From: Brassica napus
Lineage: Eukaryota; Streptophyta; Magnoliopsida; Brassicales; Brassicaceae
DNA: 64,000 nt
Assembly: GCF_020379485.1 (NCBI RefSeq)
Contig: NC_063448.1
Span: 10,067,726 to 10,131,725, forward strand
Direction: 5' to 3'
The position numbers and the translations under genes were made by a program. Positions 44,761 to 56,276 of this stretch are shown here, piece after piece; position 1 is the first letter of the stretch; each line of letters opens with the position of its first letter. The notes under the pieces were generated by a model that made no database searches, was not told where the DNA came from, and was given only the letters and a program-made list of their open reading frames with translations.

Positions 44761-46011
44761 TGATACCACTCAAATTATCCTAAGGAGTGATTTATACTCT
44801 CTCAAATAAGAGGTCGAGTTGTAATACTTAAGGATCGAATTCACAGGGAGCTAGGAAACCTAAGGAATCTAATATGATTTGTTAAGCTAGATGGTTTTTG
44901 AGATTTAAATGTAAATTGCAGTTTTATATTGAACAAGTGTTTGTTCAATTGATTGATTGAGGTTTTGGTGCTTAAAAAGGAAATAGTTAGACTTAGGGTT
45001 TTTATTTAGGAAACTTGGGATTATAATCCTACAAATATCTAATGAGTTGCATGCATGATAATGTAAAGCTCAACTACTTAGTTAACAAGTTCATCAGCAT
45101 TTGGAATGTTTGGACTTGTCTATTAACTAGATTTAATGATCTCAACTATCGTATGTCGATCGATATCATTATTGAACAATCGATCGACGCGCTTCTAGTT
45201 AAACTTTATGCGCGGGTTGAATGATAGCTTACTAAGCTCACTAGAACATCTCTCGCCTTACTCATAGCAAGAAACTTAGCTCAGTTAAAATGTTTTCAGG
45301 ATGAGAATGAAGCTCTCGCTTTTATCTATCAATCCTAGGGAAAGTTCTAAGTAGCTAATCTAGAGACATGTATTAATGAACAATCCTAATGAAAATTACC
45401 ATAACTCAGCAATCTATAGTTGGGGCTAATCCCTCTTAACCTATTTAAACCCTAAAATTTAACAATGGAACTACTCAGACATGGCTAAGCAATTCATAAT
45501 AGCAGTTAGGTAAGAAAACTTCATTAGAATAGTAAATAGATATTAATGGAGTTCTATTCACAAATTATAACTTTGGATTTTCTCTCCAATCTATCAAAAT
45601 TCTAGAAAACCTTGCTGAAAATAATAAAACAAGAAAAGCACTCTTTGCCTCTAACATGGTGGCAAAACTTATATAATTAGGTTAAAACTCATCAGGGGTA
45701 ATCTTGTAAATTGGTGAAGACTTGGGCTTCAAGTTGGCTGTGACCAAACGGGCTTTCAGCGCGCTTCGCTGTCGACCGATGTCAAGATATGAACATCGAT
45801 CGATTATTCCCTCCAATATCAACCGATGGTCGAGCTCGATGGTCATCTCGGGTGCTTACTCCAAATATCTCCAAAATGGTTCCAAAATCATCACTTATCT
45901 CCAAATCACTTCTGATCTTATAAATATAATAAATAGACTTATAATATAATAATTATTAGTAAAAATACCTATAAATCATGGATGAAAATGGGTCAAATCC
46001 ATGGTCTTTCA
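44761..46011 (-). repeat. 5' LTR (by element orientation) of the Athila-like element
   Basis: 1251 bp. It shares with the other LTR the GGAGTGATTTATACTCTCTC block, the AGAAACTTAGCTCAGTTA block and the CTTCGCTGTCGACCGATG block. It lacks about 60 bp of GATCGATC-rich sequence present in the other copy (near 37340-37430). Confidence 0.9.
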
Positions 46012-46169
46012 GGGGTATCTTCCAGAAAGAGGAACTTCGCTCACCCATATTCTAGACACGGCTTCCTTCATGCTTCTCCTGTACTACCTCTGCCTCCACG
46101 TGGAAGTACTAGAGATTCCTCGAGAAGGGATATTCCTCCCCCTCCTCCTGCTGCAGCTTCCTCACATTG

Positions 46170-49100
46170 ATCTACATCCACGCAGGATTTTTGGCCCCCC
46201 CAGCATCGGCTTCCTTGGCCATTCTGAGCTGGAATTGTTGTGGCTTTGATAGCCCCATGACAGTTCCGAGGCTCAAAGAACTCATCAAACAACACGACCC
46301 TCATATTCTCTTCCTCTCGGAAATGAAAAATCCTGATGATTTTGTGATTAAAGAATCGACTCCTCTGAAGCTGGAAAAGCACTTTATCTTTACTCCACTT
46401 TCACCAGGAGCAGGAGGTTTAGCACTATACTGGAAGGCTGATATAGATATCCAAATCCTCTCCTCATCTCAGAACTTCATAGACATACTAATCTCTTTCA
46501 AGAATACTTCCTTCCATGGAACTTTTGTCTATAGAGCTCCCGACATCCCAAATCGTCGAGGGGTTTGGGATCAGTTGACTATTATCTCCTTAACTAGGGA
46601 TTCTCCTTGGTTTCTAATGGGAGACTTCAACGAAATAGTAGGAAACGCCGAGAAGTCAGGAGGCACGGTACGACCAGAGAGCTCCACGGCCCATTCAGAT
46701 CTTTCCTCTCAGCATGCGACTTATTTGACATCAAACACACGGGTAATTTCTTGTCTTGGAGGGGACAAAGACACTCTCATCTTGTTCACTGTCGTCTTGA
46801 TAGAGCGCTGGGCAACACTCCTTGGTCAAATCTCTTCCCTAGAACCCGCTCCCACTATCTGAAATTTGAAGCTTCTGATCACATGCCCCTTATCTCCATT
46901 CTGGAAGTCAGGGAAAAGAAACCAATCAGGCTTTTCTGCTACGATAGACGCTTGCGCGACAATCCAGAGGTTGCAGCACTGGTCGACAAGACGTGGAAGC
47001 TTACGAAGAATGCTTTGTCGCTGATCGTATCAGAAGATGCCGCCAAGAAATCTCTGAATGGAGCAAAGAATCCTACGTCAACAGTAAAAAAAAGATTGTG
47101 GACTTCAAAGAGCTACTAGATGCCGCTCTGTCTCTTTCTGTACCTGATGATATCTCCATCTCCAGTCTAAATCTCCAGCTTCTCAACGCTAATAAAGCTG
47201 AAGAGGAATACTGGAAACAACGTAGTAGGATCCTTTGGCTCACTCTTGGGGACAAAAATACGGGCTTCTTCCACGCCTCTTCTAAGGGAAGAAAAGCCCG
47301 TAATAGAATCTCTGTGCTGGAGGACTCCTCGGGGGTTCCTGTGTTTGAGGAAAGTCAGATAGTGAATTTTATATCTGAGTATTTCAAAGATATATTTACC
47401 TCTTCAGGGAACTCTGCCACAGAGGTAGTCAATGTTGTACTCACCCCCAGTATTTCAGAGGCTACAAACGCACTGCTCACTGGTATGCCCCCCCCCCCTC
47501 GAGATCAAAGAAGGAATGTTTGCGATTAACCCTGATAAAGCTCCTGGTCCCGACGGCTTCTCTGCTAGCTTTTTCCAATCGAACTGGGACTCTGTGGGGC
47601 CTGCGATAACAAAAGAAATCCAAGGTTTTTTCTCGTCAGGATCTCTGCCTTTTGCCATTAATTCTACTCACATCAGATTAATCCCCAAATCCCAGAGTCC
47701 TAAGGCAGTGTCTGATTATCTTCCAATAGCCCTATGTAACGTGTACTATAAGACAATATCTAAGATTCTCTCGTTAAGGTTCAAACCTGTGCTTCAAGGG
47801 GTTGTCTCTGAAAATCAGTCAGCCTTCATTCCGGGCAGAGTGATCACTGATAATGTCCTTATAACCCACGAGATGCTCCACTTCCTCAAGATCTCGGGGG
47901 CAATCAAGAAGTGTCCTATGGCTGTCAGAACAGACATCAGTAAGGCATACAATAGATTAGAATGGTCCTTTATTGAAAGTGTTCTCGAAAGGATGGGCTT
48001 TTGCCAAACCTGGATTCGCTGGATGATGCAATGTGTCACTACTGTCTCTTTCTCCTTCCTACTTAATGATGAAGTGGTGGGGAAGGTTGTTCCAGAAAGA
48101 GGAATACGACATGGGGATCCCCTATCCCCTTACATCTTCATTCTTTGCGGAGAGGTCCTCTCCGGCCTCTGTAAAAAGGCACAAGCAAATGGTCAGCTAC
48201 CTGAAATTCGAATTGCAAGACAAAGCCCAAAAATCAGTCACCTGCTGTTCGCGGATGATACTATGTTCTTCACCACTTCAGATGCCCACAGCTGCTTCTC
48301 CCTGATGCAAATACTCCATGACTACGAGCAAGCATCGGGACAGAATTTCAATGCCCTCAAATCCTCAATCTCCTTCTCTAGCAAAACCTCTGAAGAGACA
48401 AAGGCTCGAGTTAAATTACAACTTGGAATTGAGAAGGAAGGGTGTGTGGGAAAATACCTAGGGCACCCGGAGCATTTTGGCCGATGGAAAAAAGATCTCT
48501 TTGCTTCCATTGTCGACAAAATGCACCAAAAGTCAATCAGCTGGTCCACTCAATTCCTTTCCACTGCAGGGAAATCAATCATGTTACAATCTATTCTTTC
48601 AGCCACTCCAAACTTTGCTATGTCTAGCTTCCTCCTACCAGTAAGTCTTTGTAGGAAAATAAAATATGTACTTACCGGATTCTGGTGGGATTCAAAGTCA
48701 GGCGAGCATAAGATCTGTTGGATTTCCTGGGATAAACTAACACAACCAAAGAGCCTAGGAGGTCTGGGTTTCCGTGATGTGCAAGCTTTCAACCAAGCCC
48801 TACTGGCCAAAATTGCTTGGAGACACCTTACTGTGCATGACTGTCTGTTCTCTCGTATTATCCTAGGTAAGTATTGTCACAAAACCTCCTTCTTAAAGAT
48901 CAATGCTTCCTCCTCTATCTCACATGGCTGGAGAGGCATTCTCAAAGGGAGACCTCCCCGTTGAACGACTAGGTAAAGTTATAGGAGATGGCGCCTCTAC
49001 ACGACTCTGGTCTGACTCTTGGATTAGGCCTGAGCAGAACCTCAAGCCCATCGGCCATGTGCTCCAAATGGATCAAGACCTTATGGTCTCCGGCATACTC

Positions 49101-50253
49101 TCTAGAGAGACTAAGGAATGGAACATGGCACGTATCAACTCCCTTATGCCATAACTCACCTCCCACATTCTTGCAATAAAGCCAAGCCTCCTCGAGACAC
49201 ATGACTCGTACATATGGCCCCTGCAAAAATCAGGAATTTATTTTGTAAAGTCAGGCTACTACGCTCTCCATTCCTCGACATTGAATCCTAGTTTATCAAC
49301 ACATACCTCAGAGCAGTTGGATTGTAAAAAAGTTGGTTTGGAACCCTCCTCTTCTCCCAAAGCTAAAATTCTTCTTGTGGATGGTTCTCCAGAATGCTCT
49401 TCCCTCGGGTGATAATCTCCAACGAAGAGGTATGCTTCTCAACACTACTTGCTGTCGATGTGAAGAACCAGAAACTCTCGACCCCATCCTACTCCACTGC
49501 AATTTTTCGAAGGAAGTATGGGAGATGGCGCCCTGGACTTCGGCACTGGCCATTCAAACGAGCTCAATCTTTGCCACCGTCCTTCAGACATCTCAGAGCA
49601 CAAAGAATCTCCCCCCAGTTGGAGTCTCTGGGAATCTATTTCCATGGATCTCCTGGTTCATCTGGACTGCAAGAAACAAGCTCCTATTCAAACGAAGAGC
49701 CTCTTCCCCTTCGGAAACCCTAATCAAAGCTATAAAAGCTATGAGAGAATGGGAACTAGCACAAGCCTCACTGTCCAAAGTTGCCACTAGATCAACATGC
49801 ACACCTCGCCCTCTGGATCTCCCCGAATCCACCATCTTCATCAATACGGACGCCTCATGGAAATCGGACGCTGCTGGACTAGCCTGGATCTTCTCGGATC
49901 AGTCATCATCGGAGCTTGCACGAAAATCGATTTCCCTGACTCATGTCTCGTCTCCCTGCATGGCTGAGGCCCTTGCCATCAGAGGAGCCCTCTTGAACGC
50001 AGCCTCCTTAGGCTTCACCAACATATGTCTTCGCACAGACTCTCAAGTGCTCCACCGAGCAATCACTCAGAGGAAATGGACGATGGACCCCTTCGGAATT
50101 CTGTCTGACATCGCCTTTCTGTCTACCTCTTCTGCTTCTCCGTTTTCATTCTGTCGGTTTGATTTCATTTCCCGTTCTAAGAATGGTCTGGCCGATGGGC
50201 TCGCAAAAGCCCAATTATCTTCTATTGTTCCTTTAAACTCTGAGTCTTATTAG
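46170..50253 (+). pseudogene. LINE ORF2: endonuclease, reverse transcriptase, zf-RVT, RNase H
   Basis: Overlaps or abuts the ORF1 stop. The APE-type endonuclease starts LAILSWNCCGFDSPMTVPRL (about 46210), with FLMGDFNEI (about 46605) and ASDHMPL (about 46875). RT runs about 47430-48600, with NPDKAPGPDGF, SAFIPGR, RTDISKAYNRLEW, GIRHGDPLSP and the catalytic FADD at 48248-48259. A zf-RVT region (CCRCEEPETLDPILLHC) is at about 49455. RNase H is at about 49835-50210 (NTDASWKSD, CMAEALAIRGAL, RTDSQVL). The frame shifts at about 46680, 46990, in the C-run at 47487-47496, at about 48950 and at about 49160-49330, so the protein is lost. A C-terminal RNase H is a feature of some plant LINE lineages. 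Confidence 0.9.
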
Positions 50254-50304
50254 CCTTTTTATTTGAATGAAAGTAATCTGTTGAACAAGAAAAAAGTTGC
50301 GAGA

Positions 50305-50930
50305 ATGCATTTAAAAGAGACTTTATTTAATTTATAATGAAAAAAACACTAAAGAAATGATGATTATTGTTAGCCAAAAAAAAGAAAAAGCAATGATGAT
50401 TATGGAACTGTAAACAGGTTTCCAAGCTTACAAACAGTCACAACTTATGGTTTTGGACCAAAATCAAAGGTAAATTTTCTAAAAGTTCAACCATCTGAAC
50501 TGTAATGATTACCCATGAGAAATATATGTATAATATTTAAAATGTCATAGCTCAAGTCTTATGCACTGTCATCTGTTAATTGTTTACATGATATGGATTC
50601 ATAAATAGATGTGATGCAACCATATACTATCGAATACTCCACTAACTAAATTACATACATTTCTTCTTACTGGTTTAGAACGAACTGTAGTATGTAGCAT
50701 AAAGTTGCGATATGAATCAAAAAGAGGCTTTACATTACTTAAAGTGAAAACAATGAAGAACTTAAAACATGAGGAACTTGCATAGCTAAATCTTAAACTG
50801 AAAACCAGAAAAACCATAACGAAAAGATATTCTCATAAATAAAAAACAAAAGCCTATTTCTGGAATCTCTTGATAACACTTTCCAGCAACTTTTTCATTC
50901 TTCTCCTTATTGATCATGATCAAACATGCA
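50305..50930. other. Host sequence right of the LINE, with second copy of the local duplication
   Basis: 50305-50340 continues the segment split by the LINE. The related copy is 50640-50740 (TACATACATTTCTTCTTAC and ATAAAGTTGCGATATGAATC). The region looks like a 3' untranslated or intergenic region. No ORF of note. Confidence 0.5.
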
Positions 50931-50934
50931 GTTT

Positions 50935-51185
50935 ATATCACTATTCTTCTGGTCAAAGCTATCCTCTTATAACTGGTTCCAGGGCATTTAGCTGGTGTCA
51001 GATCGTATGAATCTTGCTGTTGAGATGAACCAGCAAGTAACAGCGTAGAGCCATGTTTGCATTGCACTTTTATTAGATTCCAAAAACGAACATGATATAA
51101 AAACACAAATTGAACAAAAAACGTTATGGAAGTTGGCAAACCTCGTGTGCACCTGAATCAATTGAAAACTCTGGGCAGACCATGT
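50935..51185 (-). pseudogene. Candidate terminal exons of a host gene, minus strand
   Basis: On the minus strand, after TTATAACCAG, EVMNMVCPEFSIDSGAHE ends at a GTTTGCC donor (about 51180-51140). After an intron-like stretch comes HGSTLLLAGSSQQQDSYDL and PAKCPGTSYKRIALTRRIV, with a stop at about 50935. GST-LLL...KRIALT resembles the C-terminal end of AlkB-type 2OG-Fe(II) oxygenases, but this is a weak resemblance from memory. The Tat element has inserted just upstream, in what would be the preceding intron. No earlier exons were recognised beyond 62640. Confidence 0.35.
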
Positions 51186-51221
51186 TCATGACTTCCCTGG
51201 TTATAAAACATAGCTAACCCT

Positions 51222-51737
51222 TGTAGATGGTAAATTCGACCATTCCTAAAGACCCGAAGAACAGATGGCCCGGCCCACATGAAGCGGAGCATCAGTTCGA
51301 TGCGGCGGCTTGAAGGGTCGATCTCTCGGCGTAACACGAGAGAGCTTTCGATGGGCTTCTCAACTAAATACTCCGAGGAAACGATTTCACAAGATCACGT
51401 GGGCTTCTCGGCCCAGCGAGTTAAAGCCCACAGAGACTACGCAAACTAGATCACGGAAGAGCGTGAAGTCAGCTATAAAAGGGGAAGGAAAGACAACGTA
51501 GAGGGGATCCGAAATCGCTGATACTCACTGGGCGGCTAGATTAGGGTTTTACCTTTGTTGTCTTGCCTTGTTGTATCTCTCCGGCAAAGCCTTCGTGGCT
51601 CCGGCACCTTTCAGTTCACATATTTCCTTTCCTTGTAACCGACGAAACATTCTTCCGATCTATAATAAGACGTCTTTGCTTAAACCCACATCTAAAATCG
51701 AACGTTTTCTCGTTCCGTACCGTTTCCCGATCAAACA
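51222..51737 (+). repeat. 5' LTR of the Tat element
   Basis: TGTAGATGGTAAATTCGACC to CGATCAAACA. A CTATAAAAGGGG box at 51473-51484 is the likely promoter. A TTGGCGCAAACCGTGGGGC primer site follows at 51739-51757. Confidence 0.95.
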
Positions 51738-51781
51738 GTTGGCGCAAACCGTGGGGCATCTAGCAAAGTAACGTCGACAAG

Positions 51782-53473
51782 ATGGCGACGAGTAACGACG
51801 GATCTTCCTCTGGAGAAGATCGTGAAGCCATCGAAGTAACGCCGGCGTCCTTCCCTGCGAATCCGACACCACTTCAACCCACTTCAATAGAAACCATCAT
51901 GGCGCGCCTTGCGCAGCAAGACGCAGCCCAGAAAGCGGCGACCGAACAAATCGCAGCGCTTGCAAAGATCTTAGGCCCCCTCGCTGCGAACGTAGAAGCT
52001 TCGACGGCACAGTACCAAAGACATCTGTTTAACACAGAAAGGGCGACTGATGCAGCACCAATGCAGACCGCAAAACAAGATGTCGCCAACGGTGACGCGG
52101 CCCAAACCCCCGTCAGCCTCGATGCGCAGACGATAAACGAACTCGCCGCACTGAAACAGTCGGTGCTGGATATAAGATCCAAGATCCATCATGTCACTAC
52201 GTCCGCCCCTCAGATCGAGCGGGTCCTAGCAGAATCTCTCCGAACACCATTCACCGAAAAGATAACGACGGTCTGCCTCCGAAAGATGGAAAAGCTCTGC
52301 CTTCCAACCTTCGACGGTATCTCCGACCCTTCTGCCCACGTCACATCCTTCAATATCGCGATGCGACGCGCGAACCTCTCTGATGAGGAAAAAGACGCAG
52401 GCTTTTGTCAACTCTTCGTCGAAACCCTAGAAGGTATCGCTCTCAACTGGTTCACCGGTCTTCAGGAGAACTCTGTTGATAGTTTTCACGACCTCTCGAC
52501 GGCTTTCCTCAAAAATTACATCATGTTCACCGGACAAGAAGCCACCGCCATGGATCTTTGGAATCTCAACCACGCGAATGGACAGAGCTTGAGAGATTTT
52601 ATGGAGAAGTTCAAATCCATTGTCTCGAAAGTAGACGTGCCAGATCATATAGCCGTGGAGTCGTTAATGAACACCCTCCACATTAAGTCACCATTTCGGG
52701 CCGACCTTTACCGACACCCGACGAGATCCGTACCAGACGCCATCGTACGATCCAATAACTTCATCCGAATGGAGGAAGATACTAGGGCCAAGGCGGCCAA
52801 AGAAGCTGCAGGAAAACAAACCCCCGCCCGGACGAACGATGCTCGTCAGGAACCGCACCAACATTCCACGAGTGGCAAGCCTAACCAGAGGAAGGGCTAC
52901 ATTAATGCTATAGACGACGCCGAACCATCGGGATCCGCCGCGATGGCGCGAGAGAAGGGGTGGAATCATTGGGATCGAGATACCAGCCAGCCAAGGTCTA
53001 GCTCCCCGGAACAAGCAAACTCAAACGCCGTCGAGCCAAGTAAGTGGTGTTCCTATTATGAGGTCAAGTCACATGATACGAAGGATTGCAAAGTCTTATA
53101 CGGACACTTCCTCAAATCCATCGAAAGCGGGAAAATCGAGATCGAGCCTCCGCAGAAGCCGAAAAACAACAAAAGTTGGAGCAATAAAAAAGAGAAGAAG
53201 GTTCAGAAGTCTCAAAAAAAAGCCCCTCAGGGAGAAGAGCCAACTAATCCAGAGAAAGCTACGGTAAACAACCTCAACCTCGAAGGCGAATCAACTGATG
53301 AAGAACCACCTAAGAACCGGCGACGGGTGGAAGTAATACTCCCCCGACAGGCTGATTCCTCGGATGACGAAATTCCGCCGGTACCAACGGACTTGCGCGA
53401 AAAATTGGGCAGAAAAACGGAGTCTAAGGATCTACGCACACTTCTGAAGCGGAAGGCCGAAATGGTACAATAG
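51782..53473 (+). CDS. Tat-element Gag
   Basis: The ATG at 51782 (MATSNDGSSSGEDRE) is the first in frame after the primer site. The N-terminal 180 residues are Ala/Gln-rich and coiled. The Retrotrans_gag domain lies at about residues 190-330 (KLCLPTFDGISDPSAHVTSF, NWFTGLQENSVDSFHDLSTAF, HANGQSLRDFMEKFKSIV). The zinc-knuckle-like motif reads WCSYYEVKSHDTKDC; Tyr replaces the usual His. The tail is Lys-rich then acidic. The TAG at 53471-53473 is in the same frame as the protease that follows, so it may be a nonsense mutation rather than a true end. Confidence 0.88.
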   Translation: MATSNDGSSSGEDREAIEVTPASFPANPTPLQPTSIETIMARLAQQDAAQKAATEQIAALAKILGPLAANVEASTAQYQRHLFNTERATDAAPMQTAKQDVANGDAAQTPVSLDAQTINELAALKQSVLDIRSKIHHVTTSAPQIERVLAESLRTPFTEKITTVCLRKMEKLCLPTFDGISDPSAHVTSFNIAMRRANLSDEEKDAGFCQLFVETLEGIALNWFTGLQENSVDSFHDLSTAFLKNYIMFTGQEATAMDLWNLNHANGQSLRDFMEKFKSIVSKVDVPDHIAVESLMNTLHIKSPFRADLYRHPTRSVPDAIVRSNNFIRMEEDTRAKAAKEAAGKQTPARTNDARQEPHQHSTSGKPNQRKGYINAIDDAEPSGSAAMAREKGWNHWDRDTSQPRSSSPEQANSNAVEPSKWCSYYEVKSHDTKDCKVLYGHFLKSIESGKIEIEPPQKPKNNKSWSNKKEKKVQKSQKKAPQGEEPTNPEKATVNNLNLEGESTDEEPPKNRRRVEVILPRQADSSDDEIPPVPTDLREKLGRKTESKDLRTLLKRKAEMVQ

Positions 53474-54500
53474 AACGAGGCAGACCTCAGGACGTCCCTC
53501 GACGAGTCTAAAGCAAGAAAGACTACCCACGCCGGAGTTGCCCTACACCTTCAACCTCAGCCCGCAGATTTACGTGAGCAGATCAATTCCAAAGCCGAAG
53601 ACTTGCGCGCCAAGCTTGGTCAGTCCAAGCAATGTGATTTGCGACCGTGCCTCGAAGTGAAACGACAAGCGCAACGGGAGTTGATGAAGGTTACGAACAC
53701 CCCGCACCTCAACGTCATAATGGGTGGTTCACCCCCTTGCGGGGACTCGGTAAGAGCAGTTAAAGATTACAGGCGACAAGCCATAACCGCCCAAAAGTGG
53801 CCTTCGCAAGTCGAAGCAGACCACCAAATCTCCTTCTCGGCGGCCGACACTCACGGCATCAGCATGCCGCATAACGACCCACTCCTAATTGATATCAGAA
53901 TTGGCGAATGCCAGGTCACGAAGGTTCTCGTCGACACAGGCAGCTCAGTCGACCTCATCTTTCGAGACACGCTCGACAAGATGGGAGTCGACCTGCGAGA
54001 TATGAAGCCCTCCTCACGTACTCTCACGGGGTTCAATGGTTCCTCGGAACAGATGATTGGGACAATTCGTCTTCCAGTTTACGCAGGTGACGTGACTCGC
54101 ACCGTTAAGTTCTCTGTTATCCGGGTAAGGCACCCTACAACGCAATCCTCGGAACGCCATGGTTACACTCCATGAAAGCCATTCCCTCCACCTATCACCA
54201 ATGCGTTAAGTTCCCCGGGAAAGATGGAACGAGGCAGACGATTCGCGGGGACCAACGGGCCGCGAGGGAGCTCCTTATCGCCGCAGTCAAGCTGCAACAA
54301 TCACCTTCTCTCGTCAACGCGGTCACCAAACCGATACATAAGATCTACCCTCAGAAGGATAAATCCGCGAGGTTCCCATCGATGGAGCCGACTCATCGAA
54401 GATCATGCGCATTGGCGCCTATCTCTCTGACGACCTGCAGTCATTAATCATATCTTTCCTCAAAGAAAATGTCTTGACCTTTGCATAGGTAACTTCTGAT
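53474..54500 (+). pseudogene. Tat-element protease and linker to RT, broken
   Basis: Continues the gag frame (LREQINSKAEDLRAKL, coiled). The retropepsin motif VLVDTGSSVDLIF at about 53926-53965 has the catalytic DTG intact. After about 54125 the expected continuation (a TPWLHSMKAIPSTYHQCVKF-like segment) is in another frame, so there is a frameshift. Another lies near 54360, and a TAG at 54486-54488 precedes VTSDMKDID. Confidence 0.85.
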
Positions 54501-56276
54501 ATGAAGGATATAGACCCCGCAGTAACATCCCACGAGTTAAACGTCGATCCGACGTTCAAGCCTATTCGACAGAAGAGACGAAAGCTCGGACCCAAACGGT
54601 CCAAAGCGGTGAATGAGGAAATCGACAGGTTGCTTGACGCAGGCTTCATTGCCGAAGTACAGTACCCGGAATGGCTAGCAAACCCCATCGTTGTTAAAAA
54701 GAAAAACGGGAAATGGCGCATTTGTGTTGACTTCATGGATTTGAACAAAGCAAAAGACAGTTACCCTCTCCCGCATATCGATCGTCTGGTGGAGTCGACT
54801 ACTGGCAACGAGCTCCTAAAATTTATGGACGCTTTTTCTGGATACAATCAAATTATGATGCATGCGGACCATCGCGAAAAAATGGCGTTCATAACAGACA
54901 GAGGGACGTATTGTTACAAGGTCATGCCTTTCGGCCTAAAGAACGCAGGAGCGACTTACCAGCGTCTGGTCAATAGAATGTTTGCCGACAAACTCGGCAA
55001 CACTATGGAAGTTTACATTGATGATATGCTGGTCAAGTCACTTCGCGCCAAGGACCATCTCAACCATCTACAGGACTGCTTCAAAACGTTGAACGAGTAC
55101 GGGATGAAGCTCAACCGGGCGAAATGCACCTTCGGCGTCACGTCTGGAGAGTTCCTAGGTTACATCATCTCTCAGCGAGGCATCGAGGCAAACCCAAAAC
55201 AAATAACGGCAATCCTCGATCTCCCTAGCCCGAAGAACACCCGCGAGGTTCAGCGTTTAACTAGAAGGATCGCGGTACTAAACAGATTCATCTCAAGATC
55301 CACAGACAAGTGCCTCCCGTTCTATGAAATCCTGCGAGGAAATAAGAGATTCGTCTGGGACGAAAAATGCGAAGAAGCTTTCAATCAGCTCAAGCATTAC
55401 CTAACGACACCTCCGGTTCTGTCGAAGCCCGAAGTCGGGGACACTCTATCCTTATACATCGCTGTCACCTCCTCGGCCGTTAGCAGCGTCCTGATACGAG
55501 AAGACCGTGGCGAACAAAAACTTATTTTCTACACCAGCAAGCGGATGAGGGAACCGGAAACGAGATACCCAACCTTGGAAAAGATGGCCCTCACTATCAT
55601 CACTTCGGCAAGAAAACTCAGACCTTATTTCCAATCGCACACTATCGAGGTGCTCTCCAACCAGCCCCTCAGGACTGTAATGCAAAATACCGACCAATCA
55701 GGAAGGCTAACAAAGTGGGCAGTCGAGCTTAGCGAGCACGACATCGTGTACGAAAACCGCACAGCGGCTAAGTCGCAGGTCCTTGTTGACTTCCTTATCG
55801 AGCTAACGCCGGAGTTAGAACAAGATCTTGTGCTGCCAAGTCTGAACTGGATACTGCACGTAGATGGTTCATCTACGAACAAAGGCTCAGGGGCAGGCGT
55901 ACAACTCCAGTCACCAACAGGCGAACTAATCCGACAGTCGTTAAGTTTTGATTTTCCGGCATCCAACAACGAAGCCGAATACGAATCTCTCATCGCAGGC
56001 ATTCGTCTCGCCAAAGCAGTAAAAGCTAAACGGATCAAAGCATACTGTGATTCCCAACTCGTGGTAAGTCAATTCCTCGGAGACTACGACGTCAGAAACG
56101 ACAGAATGGATGCTTACTTGAACCTAGTCAAAGGTCTTACACAAGATTTTGAGTTCTTCGAGCTAACGAAAGTCCCTCGCGGAGAGAACGTATGTGCGGA
56201 CGCACTCGCAGCCCTTGGGAGCAAACTACACGACCAGGTGAAAGAACAATCCCAATACATAGGATTGAAAAGCTAA
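54501..56276 (+). pseudogene. Tat-element reverse transcriptase with two RNase H domains
   Basis: A 591-residue open frame. RT: LDAGFIAEVQYPEWLANPIV, KWRICVDFMDLNKA, FMDAFSGYNQI, MPFGLKNAGATYQRLVN and the catalytic YIDD at 55013-55024. The first RNase H-like region is at about 55360-55720 (FVWDEKCEEAFNQLK, YPTLEKMAL). The second, archaeal-type RNase H is at about 55850-56230 (LHVDGSSTNKGSGAG, NNEAEYESLIAGIRLA, YCDSQLVVSQF, NVCADALA). The domain is open, but it is cut from gag-pro and from integrase by frameshifts, so the polyprotein is not made. Confidence 0.93.

Larger units (their letters stand above)
36949..46011 (-). mobile_element. Athila-like Gypsy LTR element with gag and protease only (TR-GAG type), nested in LINE ORF1
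   Basis: Two LTRs (36949-38263 and 44761-46011) start TGATACCACTC and end in CA, with GGGGC (36944-36948) and GGGGT (46012-46016) as the likely 5-bp duplication. The internal region reads on the minus strand: primer site, gag, a protease-like domain, then long SID-rich frames. I found no reverse transcriptase, RNase H or integrase between 38264 and 41600, so it would need enzymes from another element. All frames carry nonsense codons. Confidence 0.88.
35435..46170 (+). pseudogene. LINE ORF1: DUF4283 and CCHC zinc-knuckle RNA-binding protein, interrupted
   Basis: The ATG at 35435 (MAPRRFTVEE) follows a CT-rich leader. The DUF4283-type domain is at about 35545-35960 (MIGRVVNAREQPIGALL, WVVILQRWELVISPLFPSQI, WIRLQGFPLHFW). 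The zinc knuckle is CSRCDMLTHLSRSCP at about 36040-36090. A Ser/Pro/Arg-rich tail follows. One frame runs through, with TAG at 35684-35686 and 36464-36466, each best explained as CAG-to-TAG. At 36948 the LTR element enters; after 46016 the same frame continues SSRKRNFAHP to PPPPPAAASSH and TGA 46168-46170. ORF1 protein normally coats the LINE RNA. The domain names are from family knowledge; the frame continuity is seen directly. Confidence 0.85.
34962..50292 (+). mobile_element. Long LINE (plant L1-type), split by an Athila-like LTR element
   Basis: The 12-bp duplication AAAGTTGCGAGA at 34950-34961 and 50293-50304 brackets the element, and the 3' end is A-rich (GAACAAGAAAAA). Removing the nested LTR element leaves about 6.27 kb: leader, ORF1 (35435 to 46170), ORF2 (about 46170 to 50253). 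Both ORFs have nonsense codons or frameshifts, so it is inactive. Because both ends are present it is close to full length. Confidence 0.88.

Noticed and set aside
51874..53439. Several minus-strand ORFs over the Tat gag
   Set aside because: They are shadows of the GC-rich gag frame, without family resemblance.
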